DNA from: Galbula dea
Taxonomy: Eukaryota > Chordata > Aves > Piciformes > Galbulidae
DNA: 64,000 nt
Reading direction: 5' to 3'
NCBI GenBank assembly: GCA_013399015.1
Contig: VWZX01010907.1
Location: forward strand, 1,184 to 65,183
Each line of letters starts with the position of its first letter. Position 1 is the stretch's first letter. The translations under genes were made by a program, and so were the position numbers. The notes beneath the pieces were generated by a model. It was not told the DNA's origin and made no database searches. It saw nothing but the letters and a program-made list of their open reading frames with translations. Shown piece by piece: positions 36,710 through 47,800 of the stretch.

Positions 36710-39700
36710 TTTATTCAGACTGAGCTTCATCAATAAAGATTCAACTTTGGACTCAGGATTGTTCCATGTTTACAAAACATCCAGACTCCTGTACATCTTG
36801 GTAAAGCATGAACAATCACAGACACACAATTTCATTTAAAAAAATCCCACATATCAAAATTGCATATTTTGAATTCTTAAAATTCACTAAACAAAATTTC
36901 ATGGAGTGAACCCTAAAGTCTGTTTGCCAGGAAAGCACAAGCTAAAAATAGAAGTTGGGGCGCTCCAGGAAAAACAATTAAACTGGACCCCAATACACAC
37001 ATTCTTCCCATCAAACAAGTAAATAAATACACATTCATACGGAGTAATTTGCTCTAAAAATGCAGGTGCTTGATTTTTAGAATAAACTGGTTGCTCAAAG
37101 ACTACTATGTCACAGTAAGTTTCCTTCTTTTTTTGGCGGAACAGTGACACCAGAGAACAAAAACTAGCCCAGAACTCGATAATTTTGACACAAATCCAAA
37201 TGTGGTTGGACAGAAAAAAATTACCAATACAAGGTTGTTTTTTAAAAGAAAATAAATTAAAAGAAAAAAAAAGTTAAAATTGCATATAGCAGTATCACTT
37301 TTTAATACCAGGTACTAGACCACAGAATGGAACAGACCGCAATGCATTTTTGAAGTTGCAAGACTAGCAACTTACTTGAGAAACATTTTAACACTGTACA
37401 TTACAACAAACTATTTAGTTCATTTCTACACAAGTCAGCAAAACTGCTAGGTGATCCAAAATGATATGGCAGCTGCAAATATAAAATAATAGTTACAGTC
37501 TAAAGCCAGAACAAAACTATCTACAGATCTCCCATTTATAAAAAGGAACAAACATACACAGTGTGCACACACACAGAGGCAAAAATCTTGAGGTTTTACT
37601 TATTGCTCTTCTAAAAGGCTGTAAGCAGGCAAATGTCTGGATCAGAAATTAGGTCAAACATGCATTTCAGCAGGCACAAAAAGTACAGGAAATTCATACT
37701 AATGAAACAATGCGCTGTGTTACGTAATACAGGATGGCAATTCTGCTGATATAATACTTACACAATTAATACCGAATAAAGTCCAGGTCTGCCTGTTGCA
37801 TAATGTGTTATGCAGTGTGGTGTTCTAACCTAATTTCTGATTTCTCTTTCACACTACACCCTCCATGTAGGGATGAAGAGGGCAGTTTTCAAGATGGCCG
37901 TTATTTGCAATGCCAGAGAAACCTTGGCCTCAAGATCAAAACCTTGGCTTCAATGGGGCAGGTGTGGCTGGAAGGTTAATGTTATCTCCAGGAGCTGCTC
38001 TTTGACTGCCTCACAATTTTGTGCAATCACTGACTACTCAGATAAACAAACGCAGAAGCTGGTGTAAAACACCAGCGCTGGTATCAGACCATTGTCCAAT
38101 GATGCTATACACCCCTTGCACTTCCACCAATTGCTACAGGATAAAGGCAGTAGAGGACAAGTCCTGTATCTTGTCCTTTCCTCAATAGCCTTATAAAGGC
38201 AAGATTTTTTTTGTGTACTGGCTTTACTTCACACAATAAGCAGTATAGTATGGAAGTCAGTAGAGATCTAGCTACCTACTGGCAACAAGAGACTAGAACA
38301 TTCACAAGACACATTTTGGAATACCTGCTGTTCCCTAATGTAACGAAATTAAACATGGTGTAAAGAGGTGTAAGCCAGGTTCAAGGCACACTGCATATGG
38401 GCCTTTCATGAAAGATATGCTGAATGTGTTATCTGAGGATTTTATTTTATTTTTTTTTTAGATGTGCTATGCATACTATGTCTAGATAAAAATCAGCACA
38501 ATAGTTCTTCTCCATATATGACCCAACACATACCATAACAATTTAGCACTGTATATGCTATTCTTCAGTTAACCAATCAAGGAAGAAAATGGTTGTTTGG
38601 GAACAAGCAGGGGAAGAAATTCAGCATGAAGTTAGAGGCACATTCATGACCAGAAGTCCTAGCTGTGTATGTTTATTGTGAACTAGCAACTGGATTTTAT
38701 GGCATAATCAGAAAACCACTGACGCCTACAGGGCCAACTTGGGCACAGCATAGTCAAAAAATTATGTTCTCTGGTGTTATAATATGGCATTAAGCAATTG
38801 CTAATTGTTAGAAAGCAGTAGGTAGACAACAAGAAGACACACAAGGGAGGTTATGCTTTGTACTTGCAAAAAGAAGTAGTGCAAATTAATAGTTTTTTCT
38901 GTCTTATTAAAGGTCTGCCATGTGTATTTTGATCCAGTCCCTAAATCTCACACAAATTTCAGGTTTCAGACTTCCCAAATATCCAAATCCACACTGGGCT
39001 CTATTCTACTCATGAGCAGTACTACTAAAGCTAGTGGGACTGCTTAGAACAAGGTGTTACGGCAGTATGGGTTCAGGAATTCGGCTCTTTCCAAGAAGTG
39101 AACTGCCAATGACACTCACAGGTTGAGGGAAACACTTCCTCTGTTGTTTTCTTCTCAAATCTGTCTTTATAAATGCTAACATTTATAAGCCTAAAATGTG
39201 GGAAAAGGCTCTGTTATGCTCACCCAGACATTTTAACTCCAGGACAGTCAAAGTGGTTTAGGAGAGTTAGCCTACCCAGTAGAGGGTTAGGCTGGCCTGA
39301 ATTCTCCTCCCAGCTATGCACTGCCTCTTTCTCAGTTGGGATGGTGAGGCTTCCTTAGAACAACTCCTCTGTTATACCATCCATGGGTGCACAGTTGCAT
39401 GTCCTAGGAAAGAGGGAGGCAAAATAGGTCTAAATTCTTTTAAAACAATTAAGAAAACCCAACCTCTAGAAAAATAATGATTTGCTATCACAACCTTGCA
39501 GGCGGGACTTATTATGGCCCATTTCTTCACTAATGGGTATAAAGGCTAGTTCTTTGGGAAGCCCTGCTGCCAGACTGGAGGTAAAGCAGTATGTCCAGTG
39601 TTTACCATTCAAAGCCATCCTATTCAAGAAGCCAGTTAAGGAGAAGTGTTTTGCCTATATTTTTAGGTTTTCCTCCTAGCCCACTTTGCTTTCCTGCTTG

Positions 39701-40401
39701 GAAGCTCCTTCAAATAAAAGATGCTGGAAGTGCCACTTCCCTGTAGTTCAATACAATGAGGAAAAAGAGAGAGGCAGAAAACACACACCATGGAACAAAA
39801 TGATTGCTTGTAAAATGTTTCCTTTTAAAAACTATTGTACAACTCCCCTAAATCTGTTTAATTAATGTGCAGTTTAAAACATATAAAATTCCTTACCAGC
39901 TAAAATGATTTCTTGGTTTTACAAGTCTCCCTGCCCTTATTAAAAAATAATGCATGTGTGTATTTGCACTGAACATCTTGTACAGAGACACGTGCCAATC
40001 CTTCTTTAATTCTGCATGGAGTAATTTTGATCTTAATCTACTATGTTTAGAGAAGAGGTCATACCGTATACTTGCCAGTATAACCAGCTACGTAGATGTC
40101 TTTAATCTCGTAACTCTATAAAAAAACCACTGCAAGTTGCAATCACTTTGAAAAATTATTATGTTGACACATGCAGTCCTCCTCAGTGCCACTGCCACCA
40201 GACATGGGACACAATTTTCTCAACACTCTGTCAAGAGGCCTGACACCACAATGCCAGGGGCTGTGGTGAGGCTGGTGCTCCACTGCCCTGGTGCACGGCA
40301 GTCATTGGGCAAAGCTATGGTGAATTGTCTTGCCCAATACCACCACCACCACCATCACTGCCCCAACCCAACCTCCTGGAGAGCACACCCTCATCCCCAC
40401 C
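36710..40401 (-). other. RNF152: Probable RNF152 3' UTR (end uncertain)
   Basis: This AT-rich DNA follows directly on the RNF152 stop codon, with no splice donor evident nearby and no recognisable repeat. Minus-strand AATAAA hexamers occur at 38672-38677, 38441-38446 and 36710-36715, and one further at 35496-35501. From what I recall of the mammalian gene, the 3' UTR is several kilobases long. The left boundary given is only the position of one candidate polyadenylation signal. A small (ACC)n run occurs at 40338-40358. Confidence 0.4.
40338..40358. repeat. (CCA)n trinucleotide run
   Basis: About six CCA units with one interruption, immediately 3' of the RNF152 coding sequence on the minus strand. 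Confidence 0.85.
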
Positions 40402-41013
40402 TCAGCCACAGGAGATTACTGTGAAGCGCTTAGAAATGCATGACATGTTGTGGAGGACGATGCCCAGAAGAAAGACCAGGACACAGGCCACCAGGATCAC
40501 AGTGCAAACACCTGACCAGGTGGAGCTTTTCACAACACCTCTCCGGTCCTGCTCCTCTGCTCCTCCCTCAGCAGGAAGGCCTCCCTGCAGTGGCTGCTGC
40601 TCTGCTGGGATCGTTACCACTGTCAGAGACTTCTGCTGGCCACCAGGCAGGAGTCGGCAGCCAATGTCTCCCGGTAGCAGTGCCCTCTCCTTCGAGAGGG
40701 GTAAGGGCAGCATGTAGCAACCATTGCTGGGGAGTTTGATGAAGACAGGTGTGTGCTCTGAGGTGTGCGGGATTGCAATTACAGCGATCACCTCAGGATC
40801 ATCAGGCAGCTGTGACACAGAATACCCTGGCGGCAGCTTGGTGATCCCACGGCACCAGGGGCAACGCAGGTCCTTCTGGCTGGTCCTCATCTGCTGCAGG
40901 CACACTGAGCAGCAGGTGTGCTTGCAGTCCAGCAGCTTGGGCCGCCGGCGGGGGCTGTAGTAGTTGAAGCAAATCTGGCACTCCAGCAGAGAGTCCTGGG
41001 ACAGGGTCTCCAT
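40402..41013 (-). CDS. RNF152: E3 ubiquitin-protein ligase RNF152
   Basis: This single uninterrupted frame encodes a 203-residue RING-HC E3 ligase, the usual length of vertebrate RNF152. The protein is a lysosome-anchored ligase reported to ubiquitinate RagA and RHEB and so restrain mTORC1. RING ligands are visible as C12, C15, C30, H32, C35, C38, C51 and C54. A conserved middle region carries SQLPDDPEV and IAIPHTSEHTPVF. A C-terminal membrane helix at about 168-188 (VILVACVLVFLLGIVLH core) is followed by a short luminal tail ending ISCG. The ATG at 41013 is the first in-frame ATG, with G at -3 and +4. The upstream in-frame GTG is not a eukaryotic start. The identification rests on family recognition from memory, but every diagnostic part is present and no damage is seen. 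The whole coding sequence lies in one exon whose acceptor is at 41212-41213. Confidence 0.97.
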   Translation of the reverse strand: METLSQDSLLECQICFNYYSPRRRPKLLDCKHTCCSVCLQQMRTSQKDLRCPWCRGITKLPPGYSVSQLPDDPEVIAVIAIPHTSEHTPVFIKLPSNGCYMLPLPLSKERALLPGDIGCRLLPGGQQKSLTVVTIPAEQQPLQGGLPAEGGAEEQDRRGVVKSSTWSGVCTVILVACVLVFLLGIVLHNMSCISKRFTVISCG

Positions 41014-41211
41014 AGCAGCTGGCACAGGGTGGCGCAGCAGGCCTCAGAACGAGACTCACCCTGGTGCCCCACAGCCGAGGGGCAGCACCCGCCTTCCTGC
41101 CACTTGTCCAGCAGGCAGTGTTTGCCTTCACACGGCTACTTCTTGTTAGGGCAGTGCTGGGCAGCAGTTATGGGGAATGTAGGAAAACCTCCAGCCTGAA
41201 CCATTCAGTAC
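41014..41211 (-). other. RNF152: RNF152 5' UTR part of the coding exon
   Basis: Minus-strand sequence between the splice acceptor (AG at 41213-41212) and the start codon. No upstream in-frame ATG was found. Only this exon of the 5' UTR is visible; the first exon must lie at higher coordinates. Confidence 0.7.
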
Positions 41212-41240
41212 CTGAGACAAACAGAAAAAGGTGAAGGAAC
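41212..41240 (-). promoter_or_regulatory. RNF152: Splice acceptor of RNF152 coding exon
   Basis: Read on the minus strand, CACCTTTTTCTGTTTGTCTCAG precedes GTACTGAATGG. This is a strong polypyrimidine tract and an AG at 41213-41212, about 200 bases before the start codon. It fits an intron between a non-coding first exon and the coding exon. Confidence 0.75.
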
Positions 41241-42265
41241 AGGTTATTTACAGGAACAAGCAGGAATAAGAGTGTCCACTCATGTGGGAAAGAAAACTAG
41301 CAATGACCTTGTAATCTGGCAGGAGAAACAAATTTGAGATTCTTAACAAGAAAGCATCTTCCCACTGGCTTTACCAAACTGTTCAGAAGGAAGCCTTTAG
41401 GTCAGCCATCACCAGACATCACTAGATCATGCTTCCTCCCCTTCTCTTTTTTTTTTTAATCTATAAAACCTCTACCAAACTGCCAGGCTGCCACTCAGTT
41501 ATATTTATACCAATAACAGGGGAAGCTGTAGTTCACTAAATAGGTCCTTCAGCATCTAACTCCTGTCATTATTTTCAGTCCTTTTCAGCTCTTCCCACAC
41601 CTTAACAGTTGTTCTCATTTAATCCTTTAAAACCCTGAAGATTTTTAGCTATTCGGCTCAACTGCTCCATCTGCGTGAAAAGTGAGGGACAGAAAAAATA
41701 TGTTTAAAGAGATGCATTTCCACAGGCTCCTGAACTTATGCCTATGCATGAATGAGCAACCAAGTAATTATATTGAAACACCTATGTTTGCTCACAACAA
41801 AAAGGAATGGCATCAATCAGGAAAGTTAACTGTCTGCCTCGTTATAGGAGCAGCTTGTTGAACATGGCTCTCTGGAACATGGGTGAATTCGCCCAAGACT
41901 GAAGGCCAGGACCACCGAACACCATAGAGAATAGTCTGTTAACGCACTGAATCAAAGACAAATTATTACTAGCCTTGTTCATTACTCCCTCTTCATTACT
42001 AAGGGATTCTTTGCATTTCTCCATTTATTTTTTATAGCTATCCAAAAAAAGGCAGCTTTGTTTAATTTCACAGTGAGTTGTTTAGCTTTGTTTGATTTTG
42101 GTCACTCCAATATATGACAAATATGAAAGACAGACATTTTTACAACTTTTTATGTAGCTTTTTTTGATGTATCTGAAGAAACATCAACCTGATTTTCCAT
42201 CCAGAGAATACAATAAAGAAAACCCAAAATATTTGTATGGTGACCTTTGACCTTCTTTTATTACA
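41241..42265. other. Presumed RNF152 intron 1, proximal part
   Basis: No exon, mobile element or RNA was recognised. A T tract lies at about 41449-41458. Confidence 0.5.
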
Positions 42266-42380
42266 CACAGAATCACAGAATATTAGGAGTTGGAAGGGAC
42301 CTTGAAATATCATCTAGTCCAACCCCGCTGCCACAGCAGGATTCCCTAGACCAGGTCACACAGAAGTGTGTCCAGACGGG
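42266..42380 (-). mobile_element. Short CR1 3' end
   Basis: About 115 bp of CR1 3' UTR and the last ORF2 codons, with the CACAGAATCACAGAATATTAG tail at the left. It is strongly 5' truncated and belongs to the same subfamily as the copies at 22.7 and 43.3 kb. Confidence 0.9.
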
Positions 42381-42822
42381 GGTCTACTTATTCCCAAAAT
42401 AAGAGTTTTAGGACCACAGCTGTGGGAGGACGACTTCTTTTCCAAACAAATATTTCTTGCTGTTCCCTCTGGATCATAGCAACTAGCTTGCAACATGCTA
42501 ATCAATGGGTGACATCAACAAAACAGAAATAGTTCAGGAAGAGACGGCAGGCATAGATGTGGGATTTGCAATGCAAGACAGCCCTCTGGACCACACTATT
42601 CTGTATCCTTCTTCTGGCAGTTACCAGTACTTGAATATGGGATACAAAAATATATATCATCTCCTCAGTTGCTAACAACTGATATTGCTGACATTGGCAG
42701 AATTGGTCCTACTACCGATTTTGTAACTGCAGGGTTTTGGCTCACAGGGCACTTCAACAAACATGAAGTTACAGTCCTGATTCAGGAGGGAGCAGGGGCT
42801 GCAACTACATTGTTCAGATATC
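42381..42822. other. Intronic spacer
   Basis: Nothing recognised. Confidence 0.4.
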
Positions 42823-42930
42823 ATAGAATCACACAATATTCGGAGTTGGAAGTGACCCACAAGGATCTAGTCGAGCTCCCTACTCTGCAAAGGACACACA
42901 AGGAACCATAGAATATTCTGAGTTGGAAGA
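42823..42930 (-). mobile_element. Two very short CR1 3' tails in tandem
   Basis: CATAGAATC, then ATATTCGGAGTTGGAAG at 42823-42855, and again CATAGAATATTCTGAGTTGG at 42907-42926, are the reverse complement of CR1 3' termini. Each is under 90 bp, so both are severely truncated or decayed copies. Confidence 0.7.
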
Positions 42931-43283
42931 TGTGGTGGTGAAACACGGAAGCAGTCACTTCCAACTCTGGGTGTTGAAGTTACACTTTTTTACTGTCTCT
43001 TTTTAACTCTAAACATTATTCAAATAACAAGATTGCATTGTGCATATATCTTTACTATGAAATTTCTCAGTTTCCCAAAATGTCTCAGGTAATGATGAGA
43101 GGTGTATTTTGACAGATCTGTGGTAGCATCTGGCAGGCAGTGATGATGGTATAATTCCTTCAGAATACATATAAAGAGTAGCCACAGACATCTAACCCCT
43201 CGGCCTCTGGTTACACTTCCTTGTTCAAAGGTTCGACGCATAGTTTCATGAGTGCAATGTAACTTTATTCCCAACTCTGCTGA
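42931..43283. other. Spacer upstream of full-length CR1
   Basis: Nothing recognised. The true 5' end of the CR1 could lie some tens of bases into this interval. Confidence 0.4.
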
Positions 43284-43321
43284 AAGCCCCTGCGGGAGAG
43301 GCAGGGGCAGCTGTGGGAGGG

Positions 43322-43446
43322 GCGCAGTCCACCCGGGCTATTTAAACAGCCTTGTAACACGATCTGACCTTAAATTCCTCAGAACAGCCAAGGGACTTTC
43401 TGCTCCCGGTTGGGAACAGTCCACTCAGGCTATTTAAACAGTCCAC
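43322..43446 (+). repeat. Duplicated promoter-like segment in CR1 5' UTR
   Basis: Two copies of a segment reading CAGTCCACCCGGGCTATTTA or CAGTCCACTCAGGCTATTTA, each followed by AACAG, begin at 43325 and 43417, a spacing of 92 bp. Each contains a TATA-like TATTTAAA. Tandem 5' UTR promoter units would fit LINE promoter architecture, but promoter activity is inferred. Confidence 0.8.
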
Positions 43447-43647
43447 TGGAAAAGGTCAGTCAAGGAGCAGAGTGAGACAGCTCAGCGTGTCACCGCTGCC
43501 TGTGAGGTCAGTCTCCTGTAAATATCCATGTATGGTTCTAACCCGGTTGACGGCTGAGGTTAGAAAAACTGTAGGCACCCAGGCTGAGGCCCCACACAAA
43601 CATGTTGGTGTCCATGCCTCTGGCTGTGCCAGAGCCTGGCATTTGCA

Positions 43648-44421
43648 ATGGAAGGTAGCGGAGATAACACCTGTGTCAGATGTGAACAGCTGAATGATCT
43701 GCTCAGTATGGTGGCTGAGCTGAAGGAAGAAGTCACAAGGTTACAGACTATAGGGGAATGTGAAAAGGAGATAGAATGGTGGAGCCAGGCTCTGCCATCC
43801 CTGTGAGAGGGGCAGCAGGTGAGGGCTGTACAAGAAGCAGGAGATCCCACACCCTCTTGCCGCCCACAAAAGGATGACCCAAGAGATGGGGGGGAATGGA
43901 GCCAGGTCCATCCCTGGAGAGGTGGGAGAGGCAAGAAAGACTCCTCCCGACCTTCCCTGTCTTCTCAGTTGCCCATACACAATAGATAAGGGGCTCTTGT
44001 AACAAAAGGCTGGGTAAAGGTGGAAGACAGAGGCCTCAATGAAACAGGTGGCTGGAGGAAAGTTCAAGTCCTTGGCAGAAGGTGAGTGCCTTCCTTGTCT
44101 GCCTCATCTTCCCAGGTGCCTCTGAGAAATAGATATGATGCCCTGCTGGAACACAGCCAGTCTAATGGGGATGTGGATGACAGGCAACCTGTACCAGAAG
44201 TCTTGCTGCAGTCTGTTAGGCTTTCTGGACATATCACAACCTCTTCTGCAAAGAAGAGTTGGGGTTGTTGGAGACACACTCCTAAAAGGAACAGAGGGCC
44301 CAGTATGCCAGGGTTGACCCTTATCATAGGGAGGTCTGCAGCCTTCCTGGAGCCCAAATTAGGGATATTACTAGGGAACTTCCCAACATGGTGCGGTCAT
44401 CAGACTTTTATCCATTACTGA
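43648..44421 (+). pseudogene. CR1 ORF1 pseudogene (esterase-type ORF1 protein)
   Basis: ORF1 encodes the RNA-associated protein of CR1. The start at 43648 gives MEGSGDNTCVRCEQLNDLLS and a leucine-rich helix MVAELKEEVTRLQ, then WWSQALPSL, with a stop at 43804. Homologous wording continues in shifted frames. PLRNRYDALLEHSQ lies near 44120. VVGDTLLKGTEGPVCQG lies near 44265-44315; this is the GDSL-type esterase motif of CR1 ORF1, with T in place of the nucleophilic S. LEPKLGILLGNFP follows. At least one premature stop and two frame changes rule out a full-length product. Confidence 0.8.
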
Positions 44422-44889
44422 TCTTTCAGACAGGTGAGGAGGAAGCTGCATCCTGTAGTCTGAGGGGAATTAAGAAAGATTTCAAGGCCTTGGGAAGATT
44501 GATAAAAAGGTCTGGGGCCTAAGTTATTTTCTCTTCCTACTTCCAGTACCTGACCATGATATGGAATAGAGTAGAAGAATCAGTCCATAAATACCTGGCA
44601 CTGAGACTGATGTCGCAGGCAGGGCTTTGGGTTCTTTGATAATGGCTGGTATTACAAGATACCAGGCCAGATGACAGGAGGTGGGAAAGGCTTATCTTCC
44701 AGGGGAAAAAGGATTCTAGGACAACAACTAGCAGGGCTCATCCATAGAGCTTTAAACTAGATTTGAAGGGGGATGGGGTTTTTGACAAGTCTGCATCAGT
44801 GGGCCAGTGTTCTAGTACTAGTACTAATAGAGACCGGAAGGCCTCCCACCACCCTAGGGTAGAATTGGCATGCTCAGCTTGCTCCCTGA

Positions 44890-47800
44890 AGTGACTGTAT
44901 ACCAATGCATGCAGCATGGGGAATAAACAGGAGGACTTAGAAATCCATGTGAACTCAAGAGGTTACGATTTGGTGGCAATTACAGAGACATGGTGGGACA
45001 GCTCTCATGACCGGAATGTGGTCATAGATGGCTATGTCCTTTTCAGGAAAGACAGGTCTACAAGGCATGCTGGGGGAGTTGCTCTTTACGTGAGAGAGCA
45101 ACTAGAATGTATTGAGTTCTGTCCAGGGGTGGATGAGGGGCAAGTTGAGAGATTATGGGGAAATTTAAATAATGCAGGGGTTTGCTAGCATGGGTGATAC
45201 TGTTGTGGGTGTTTATTACAGGCCACCTGATCAGGATGAGGAAGATGATGAGGCTTTCTCCAGGCAGCTGACAGTTGCCTTGCAGTTACAGGCCCTGGTT
45301 CTTATGAGGGATTTTCACTACCCAGATATTTGCTGGAAAGCCTACTCAGCCAGCCATTCACAGTCCAGGAGATTCCTTCAATGCACTGATGATAACTTCT
45401 TGATGCAAATGGTGGATGAGCCAACTAGGAGTGGAGCACTGCTGGACCTGGTACTCACTACCAAGAAAGGTCTGGTTGAAAACGTAAAGGTAGAGGGCAA
45501 CATTGGCTGCAGCCGTCATGAGATGGTATGGTTCAGGATCTTGTGAGGTAGGAACAGAATACCTACTAGGATCACAACCCTAGACTTCAGTAGGGCCAAT
45601 TTTGATCTTTTCAAGAAATCGCTAGGGGAAACCTCATGGGACGGGGTACTAGAAGATAAAAGGGCCCAAGAGAGTTAGTTGTTATGGTTTGGCTTAGAAC
45701 AGAATTAATTCTGTTCAGTGGCTGTATTTTCTAAAGGTATTCCATCCCATAAACTGGACTGTCCCTTTAAGAAACCTGAATTCCTGAATCTTAAGGACAC
45801 TGCCCCCCAAACCAAGGCAGAAGCCAGGGGAATTCTGGGAGTGTACTGGAACCACAAGGAGGGTGTGCTGAGAGTCTCTCTCTCTCTGCTGGGACCTGGG
45901 TGTGTTGGATGGTGCCCGTGCTGTCTGGCTGCACAGGTGAAGCTGTGTTCAGACTCGAGCTGGGAAGGGCTGCGTGAAGCTGCTACCGGGGACTGAGAGA
46001 AGCTGGGAGATGGCATTGGGACGGTTCGGTATTTTGGGTCCTGTATATGTTTGTATTTCTTTCATTTATATTTGTTGTTATTATTAAAGCAGTTTTTAGT
46101 TTTTAACTTCCAATCTAGAAATCTCTCTTTTATGCCGTGGGTTGGGGTCAGGGAATAAGCCTCTAACCACCACATTGGTTAACATTCAAGGACCACTTTT
46201 TCCAAGCTCAAGATCAGAGCATCCCAACACGCAGAACACAGAGGAAAGGAGCCAGGAGACCTGCGTGGTTAAGTAGAGACCTGCTGGGCAAACTCAGGTG
46301 GAAGGAGAGAGTCTAAAGCTCATGGAAGGAGGGGCTGGCCACATGGGACAAGTACAAGACTGTTGTCAGAGGACATAGGGAGGTAACTAGGAAAGCTGAG
46401 GCCTCTCTGGAATTAAACCTTGCAAGGGAGGTTAAGGACAATCGGAAGGCCTTCTTCAAATACATTGCCCAAAAAACTAATACTAGAGGAAATGTAGGCC
46501 CTCTGCTGAATGAGGTGGGTGCCTTGGTGACAGAAGATATAAAGAAGGTGGAGTTACTGAATGCCTTCTTTGTCTCTGTCTATACTGTTAGAGACTGTGC
46601 TCAGGAGCCTCGGACCCCTGAGGCCCCAGATGACGTTAGGATAATGGGGGAGTTTTCCTTGGTTGATGAGGACTGGGTTAGGGAGCAGTTAAGCCATCTG
46701 GAGAGCCATAAATCTGTGGGACCTGGTGGGATGCACCCCCAGGTGTTGAGAAAGCTGGTAGAAGTCATTGCCAGGTCAATCTCCATCATCTTTGGTAGGT
46801 CCTTGGGAACAGGAGAGGCGCCTGGGGATTGGAGGAAGGCAAAAGTCACTCCAGCCTTCAAAAAGGGCAAGAAGGAAGACTCTGGTAACTCTAGAATGGT
46901 CAGCCTCACCTCCATCCCTGGAAAGGTGATGGAACATTTCATCCTTGACTCTTGTCTCTAGGCTTGTCAAGGAGAAGGGGGTCATTAGGGGCAGTCAGCA
47001 TGGGTTCACCAAGGGGAAGTCATGTTTGACCAACCTGATAGCCTTTGATGAGGACATAACCAGGTGGATAGATGAAGGTAGGACAGTGGATGTGGTTTAT
47101 CTTGATTTCAGTAAAGCGTTTGACACTGTCTCCCACAGCATCCTTGCAACTAAACTGAGGAAGTGTGGTCTGGCTGATAGGGTAGTGAGGTGGATTGTGA
47201 ACTGGTTGAAGGACACAAGCCAGAGAGTCGCGGTTAATGGGATGGAGTCTATTTGGAGGCCTGTGTCTAGTGGAGTCCCTCAGGGGTCAGTACTGGGACC
47301 GGTACCTCTCAATCTATTCATTAATGGCCTGGATGAGGGAATAGAGTGAGCTGTCAGCAAGTTTGCTGATGACACTAAACTGGGTGGAGTGGCTGACACA
47401 CTGGAGGGTTGTGCTGCCATTCCGTGTAACTCAGACAGGCTGGAGAGTTGGGCAGGGAGAAATTTAATGAAAATCAGCAGGGGCAAGTGTTGAGTCTTGC
47501 ACCTGGGAAAGACCAACCCCATGTAGGTTGGGGACTGACCTTTTGGAGAGCAGTGAAGGGGAAAGGGAACTGAAGGTCCTGGTAGATTGAAAAATTACCT
47601 TGAGGCAGCAGTGTGCTCTTATGGCCAGGAGGGCCAATGAGATTCTGGGGTGTGTTAGAAGGGGGGTGGTCAGTATGTCCAGAGAGGTTCTTCTCCCCCT
47701 TTACTCTACCCTGGAGGGGCTGCATCTGGAATATTGTGTCCAGTTCTGGGCCCCTCACTTTAAGAAGGATAGGGAACTGCTTGAACGAGTCCAGCGCATA

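Noticed and set aside
40440..40739. Plus-strand open frames across RNF152 (also 40325-40717 and 40918-41199)
   Set aside because: They are antisense shadows of the GC-rich RNF152 exon and encode no recognisable domain.
41014..41025. N-terminal extension of RNF152 by four codons
   Set aside because: The codon at 41025-41023 is GTG, not ATG. The family starts at METLSQ, and the first ATG is at 41013.
15358..46174. The two same-family LTRs as ends of one provirus
   Set aside because: They are in opposite orientation, 30 kb apart, each with its own target duplication inside a different CR1.
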